From Vibrio metschnikovii CIP 69.14 (GTDB lineage Bacteria; Pseudomonadota; Gammaproteobacteria; Enterobacterales; Vibrionaceae): a stretch of DNA of 64,000 bases. Shown here piece by piece: positions 62,513-64,000 of the stretch. A program made the position numbers and the translations under genes. Every line of letters begins with the position of its first letter. Within the stretch, counting starts at the first letter, position 1. The DNA lies in assembly GCF_000176155.1 (NCBI RefSeq), contig NZ_ACZO01000005.1, positions 124,001-188,000 on the forward strand, in the 5' to 3' direction. The notes beneath the pieces were generated by a model. The model was not told where the DNA came from, searched no databases, and was given only the letters and a program-made list of their open reading frames with translations.

Positions 62513-62538
62513 AGGCCAGCGTTTAGTCGCTGGCTTTT
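62513..62538 (+). terminator. Terminator after dbpA
   Basis: GCCAGCG (62515-62521) pairs with CGCTGGC (62528-62534) around a six-base loop, then TTTT. The loop contains the stop codon of the convergent Crp/Fnr gene, so the hairpin overlaps its 3' end. Confidence 0.75.
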
Positions 62539-63098
62539 GCGTTTATGCGGGCTTTAATTCGACTTAAGCTGATGGGAGTGATCCCTAAGTAGGCGGCAAT
62601 CTGACCATTGGTCAACTGTTTTTTAAGGGCTGAAAAATGGTCATTAAAAAGTTGATAACGTTCTTCGGGGCTATAAAGCAGCATAAAGCGTTCTTTATTT
62701 TCTTTATGCATCAACTGAGTTTCCAGTAGTTTGAGGTAGAGAGAGTGACGAGTCGCGCGCCAAGAATGTAAGATGTGGATCGGCAATTCAATTAAACGCA
62801 CTGGGGTTAACGTTTCTAATAAATAGGGAGAAGCTTGATGCTTGATGAGACTTTCAAAACCAATTACCCAGTCTTGAGCCCAATAAAATTCTTTACTGAA
62901 CGACTTACCTTGCTCGGTTAGATAGCAAGCATGACACACGCCCTCTAACACGAAATAGATCTGTTGGGGGATGTCGCCTTGGTGAATTAAAATATGTCGC
63001 GTCGGTAGTTCAAGCGGTTGGCTGCATGAAATTAATTGATTGATCTCATGTGGTTCAAATCCATCACTTGAGAGTTGTTGTTCAAACTCGACATACAT
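62523..63098 (-). CDS. Crp/Fnr family transcriptional regulator, unknown signal
   Basis: The 191-residue protein begins MYVEFEQQLSSDGFEP and has a cyclic-nucleotide-binding-like N-terminal domain (LPTRHILIHQGDIPQQIYFVLEG) and a short C-terminal helix-turn-helix (TNGQIAAYLGITPISLSRIK). The cassette typical for cAMP binding in CRP (GELGLFE...R...A) is not seen, so the ligand is unknown and may not be a cyclic nucleotide. It resembles the small Crp-like regulators that respond to stress in many bacteria. Convergent with dbpA; the upstream gap (63099-63329) holds a decayed ERIC-like stretch and the cpdB terminator. Confidence 0.82.
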   Translation of the reverse strand: MYVEFEQQLSSDGFEPHEINQLISCSQPLELPTRHILIHQGDIPQQIYFVLEGVCHACYLTEQGKSFSKEFYWAQDWVIGFESLIKHQASPYLLETLTPVRLIELPIHILHSWRATRHSLYLKLLETQLMHKENKERFMLLYSPEERYQLFNDHFSALKKQLTNGQIAAYLGITPISLSRIKARINAKASD

Positions 63099-63134
63099 AT
63101 CAGGCTGTCCAATTGAAATAAGAAATTGATATCA

Positions 63135-63245
63135 CCATATTACCTGAAATTGTAGCGGTATTGGTTAGCTTCGTTCGCTCAATGACATCGTTATTGATAC
63201 TGATAGAGATAGCTTTATTTAGCGTCGACTGGCAATGTCATGTTG
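63135..63245. repeat. Possible decayed ERIC-like element
   Basis: From about 63143 the text TACCTGAAATTGTAGCGG, then TTGGTTAGCTTCGTTCGCTCA, follows the left part of ERIC (TACTCGAAGTTGCAGG, TTGGCTGCGTTCGCTCA) with substitutions and a short insertion. The right half is hard to follow, and no clear terminal repeat remains. It is weaker than the two full copies and may be coincidental. Confidence 0.35.
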
Positions 63246-63281
63246 TGTCGTTAGACGAACTTGAAGGTCAGTTAATATCAT

Positions 63282-63316
63282 CAAAACCCATGAACCTCAT
63301 TATTCGGTTCATGGGT
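63282..63316 (-). terminator. Terminator after cpdB (minus strand)
   Basis: ACCCATGAACC (63286-63296) pairs perfectly with GGTTCATGGGT (63306-63316). Read leftward, the stem is followed by TTTTGAT, a short T tract. It lies 14 bases past the cpdB stop codon. Confidence 0.75.
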
Positions 63317-63329
63317 AAGTGATAAAAAC

Positions 63330-64000
63330 TTATTGGGTGAGATCAATCCGGTAAATAGCAAAGCCGAGGGGATCGCGAGCGACTTTTTGCATGGGGTACT
63401 GGCCTTTGGCCTCAATAAATTGTGCCGCCTTGTCGCTAGGCGAGGTTTCAAAACGCACATCTAAGCGAGCATCGGTTTTGATAGGCGCAAATGACCAATT
63501 GTTATCAGCACTAGGGGTAACGTGGCCTTTTTCTGCGCTGATGCGCGAAATATAGCTTGCTACCACGGTGCGGTTTTCATCTGGTGAATCAAAGGCAACA
63601 AACTCACTGCCCGTACCAGCAAATTTATTACTGTAGGCGCGATAGTTATTGGTAGCAACCAAAAAGGTTTGCTTAAGATCCAGCGGTTGACCTTGATAAG
63701 TTAAACCGACAATACGCTCAGCCTCTTTATTGATTAGCTTACAATCACCGTCGTATTTTGCCGGTTGAGTGATATCAATTTGATAATTGACCCCATCGAT
63801 GACATCAAAATTATAAGTACGGAAACCCTGCCAATTAATCAGACTTTGTGGCTCTGTACTGTGTGGGTCAATCTGATTAAATTGACCAGCACTGCACTCT
63901 AACCACTCTTTGACCTCTTTACCGGTCATTTTCAGCGCCACCAGTGTGTTAGGGTAGAGATAAAGATCCGCCGCGTTACGGAAGGTCAGTTGTCCAGCTT
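63330..64000 (-). CDS. cpdB: 2',3'-cyclic-nucleotide 2'-phosphodiesterase/3'-nucleotidase, C-terminal part (cut by window edge)
   Basis: The frame is open from the window edge to the stop at 63330-63332, about 222 codons, and starts inside the protein with [20 protein letters not shown]. It matches the C-terminal 5'-nucleotidase domain of periplasmic CpdB ([60 protein letters not shown]). CpdB hydrolyses 2',3'-cyclic nucleotides and 3'-nucleotides in the periplasm. The N-terminal metallophosphatase domain is outside the window, so the metal ligands cannot be checked. Confidence 0.93.
   Translation of the reverse strand, partial: AGQLTFRNAADLYLYPNTLVALKMTGKEVKEWLECSAGQFNQIDPHSTEPQSLINWQGFRTYNFDVIDGVNYQIDITQPAKYDGDCKLINKEAERIVGLTYQGQPLDLKQTFLVATNNYRAYSNKFAGTGSEFVAFDSPDENRTVVASYISRISAEKGHVTPSADNNWSFAPIKTDARLDVRFETSPSDKAAQFIEAKGQYPMQKVARDPLGFAIYRIDLTQ

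Overview
The window is ordinary core chromosome of a member of the Vibrionaceae. The evidence is an argininosuccinate lyase fused to a GNAT N-acetylglutamate synthase-like domain, the sodium-type flagellar motor protein MotX, ERIC elements, and a gene order that, from memory, follows one V. cholerae chromosome I region (argECBGH, oxyR, mrcA, pilMNOPQ, aroKB, damX, dam, rpe, gph, trpS, pabA, argD, astAD, crp, prkB, yheUTS, kefGB, slyD, purA, motX, rnr, rlmB, S10/spc/alpha operons, fklB, elaA, dbpA, cpdB). I cannot assign a species. I see no prophage, insertion sequence, integron, CRISPR array, rRNA or tRNA gene.

Layout. 1-5.4 kb: arginine biosynthesis, argE (cut by the window edge) divergent from argCBG and argH(A), with ArgR-box-like sites between. 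5.5-7 kb: a small CxxC membrane protein (DUF3624) divergent from oxyR. 7-14.1 kb: PBP1A (mrcA) divergent from the pilMNOPQ type IV pilus assembly operon. 14.2-21.2 kb: the aroK-aroB-damX-dam-rpe-gph-trpS chain, as in enterobacteria. 21.3-27.9 kb: a periplasmic solute-binding protein, pabA, then argD/astC-astA-astD (arginine succinyltransferase pathway) and a DUF1338 dioxygenase-like gene. 28-33.6 kb (minus strand): crp, prkB, yheU, yheT, a TIGR02444 gene and an ABC-F ATPase yheS that carries a one-base frameshift. 33.8-43.9 kb: kefG-kefB-yheV, slyD, iaaA, purA, motX, rnr, rlmB. 44.1-58 kb: the S10, spc and alpha ribosomal protein operons in standard gammaproteobacterial order, 28 genes including secY and rpoA, with recognisable leader elements (S10 promoter plus long leader; S4-binding pseudoknot before rpsM). 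58.2-64 kb: DUF2780 protein, fklB, ytfB-like, elaA-like GNAT, dbpA, a Crp/Fnr-family regulator and the C-terminal part of cpdB.

How it fits together. Two arginine modules, one anabolic and one mainly catabolic, share ArgD/AstC and both have candidate ArgR sites. PBP1A and PilMNOPQ make a divergent envelope pair. The ribosomal block is controlled by its own products through leader RNAs.

The observations most worth a second look are the yheS frameshift, the two full ERIC elements plus a decayed candidate, terminator-like hairpins between argG and argH, just before purA and in the spc leader, a 63-base imperfect palindrome between pilQ and aroK, and the DUF1338 gene attached to a partial ast operon. 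I found no convincing undescribed system.
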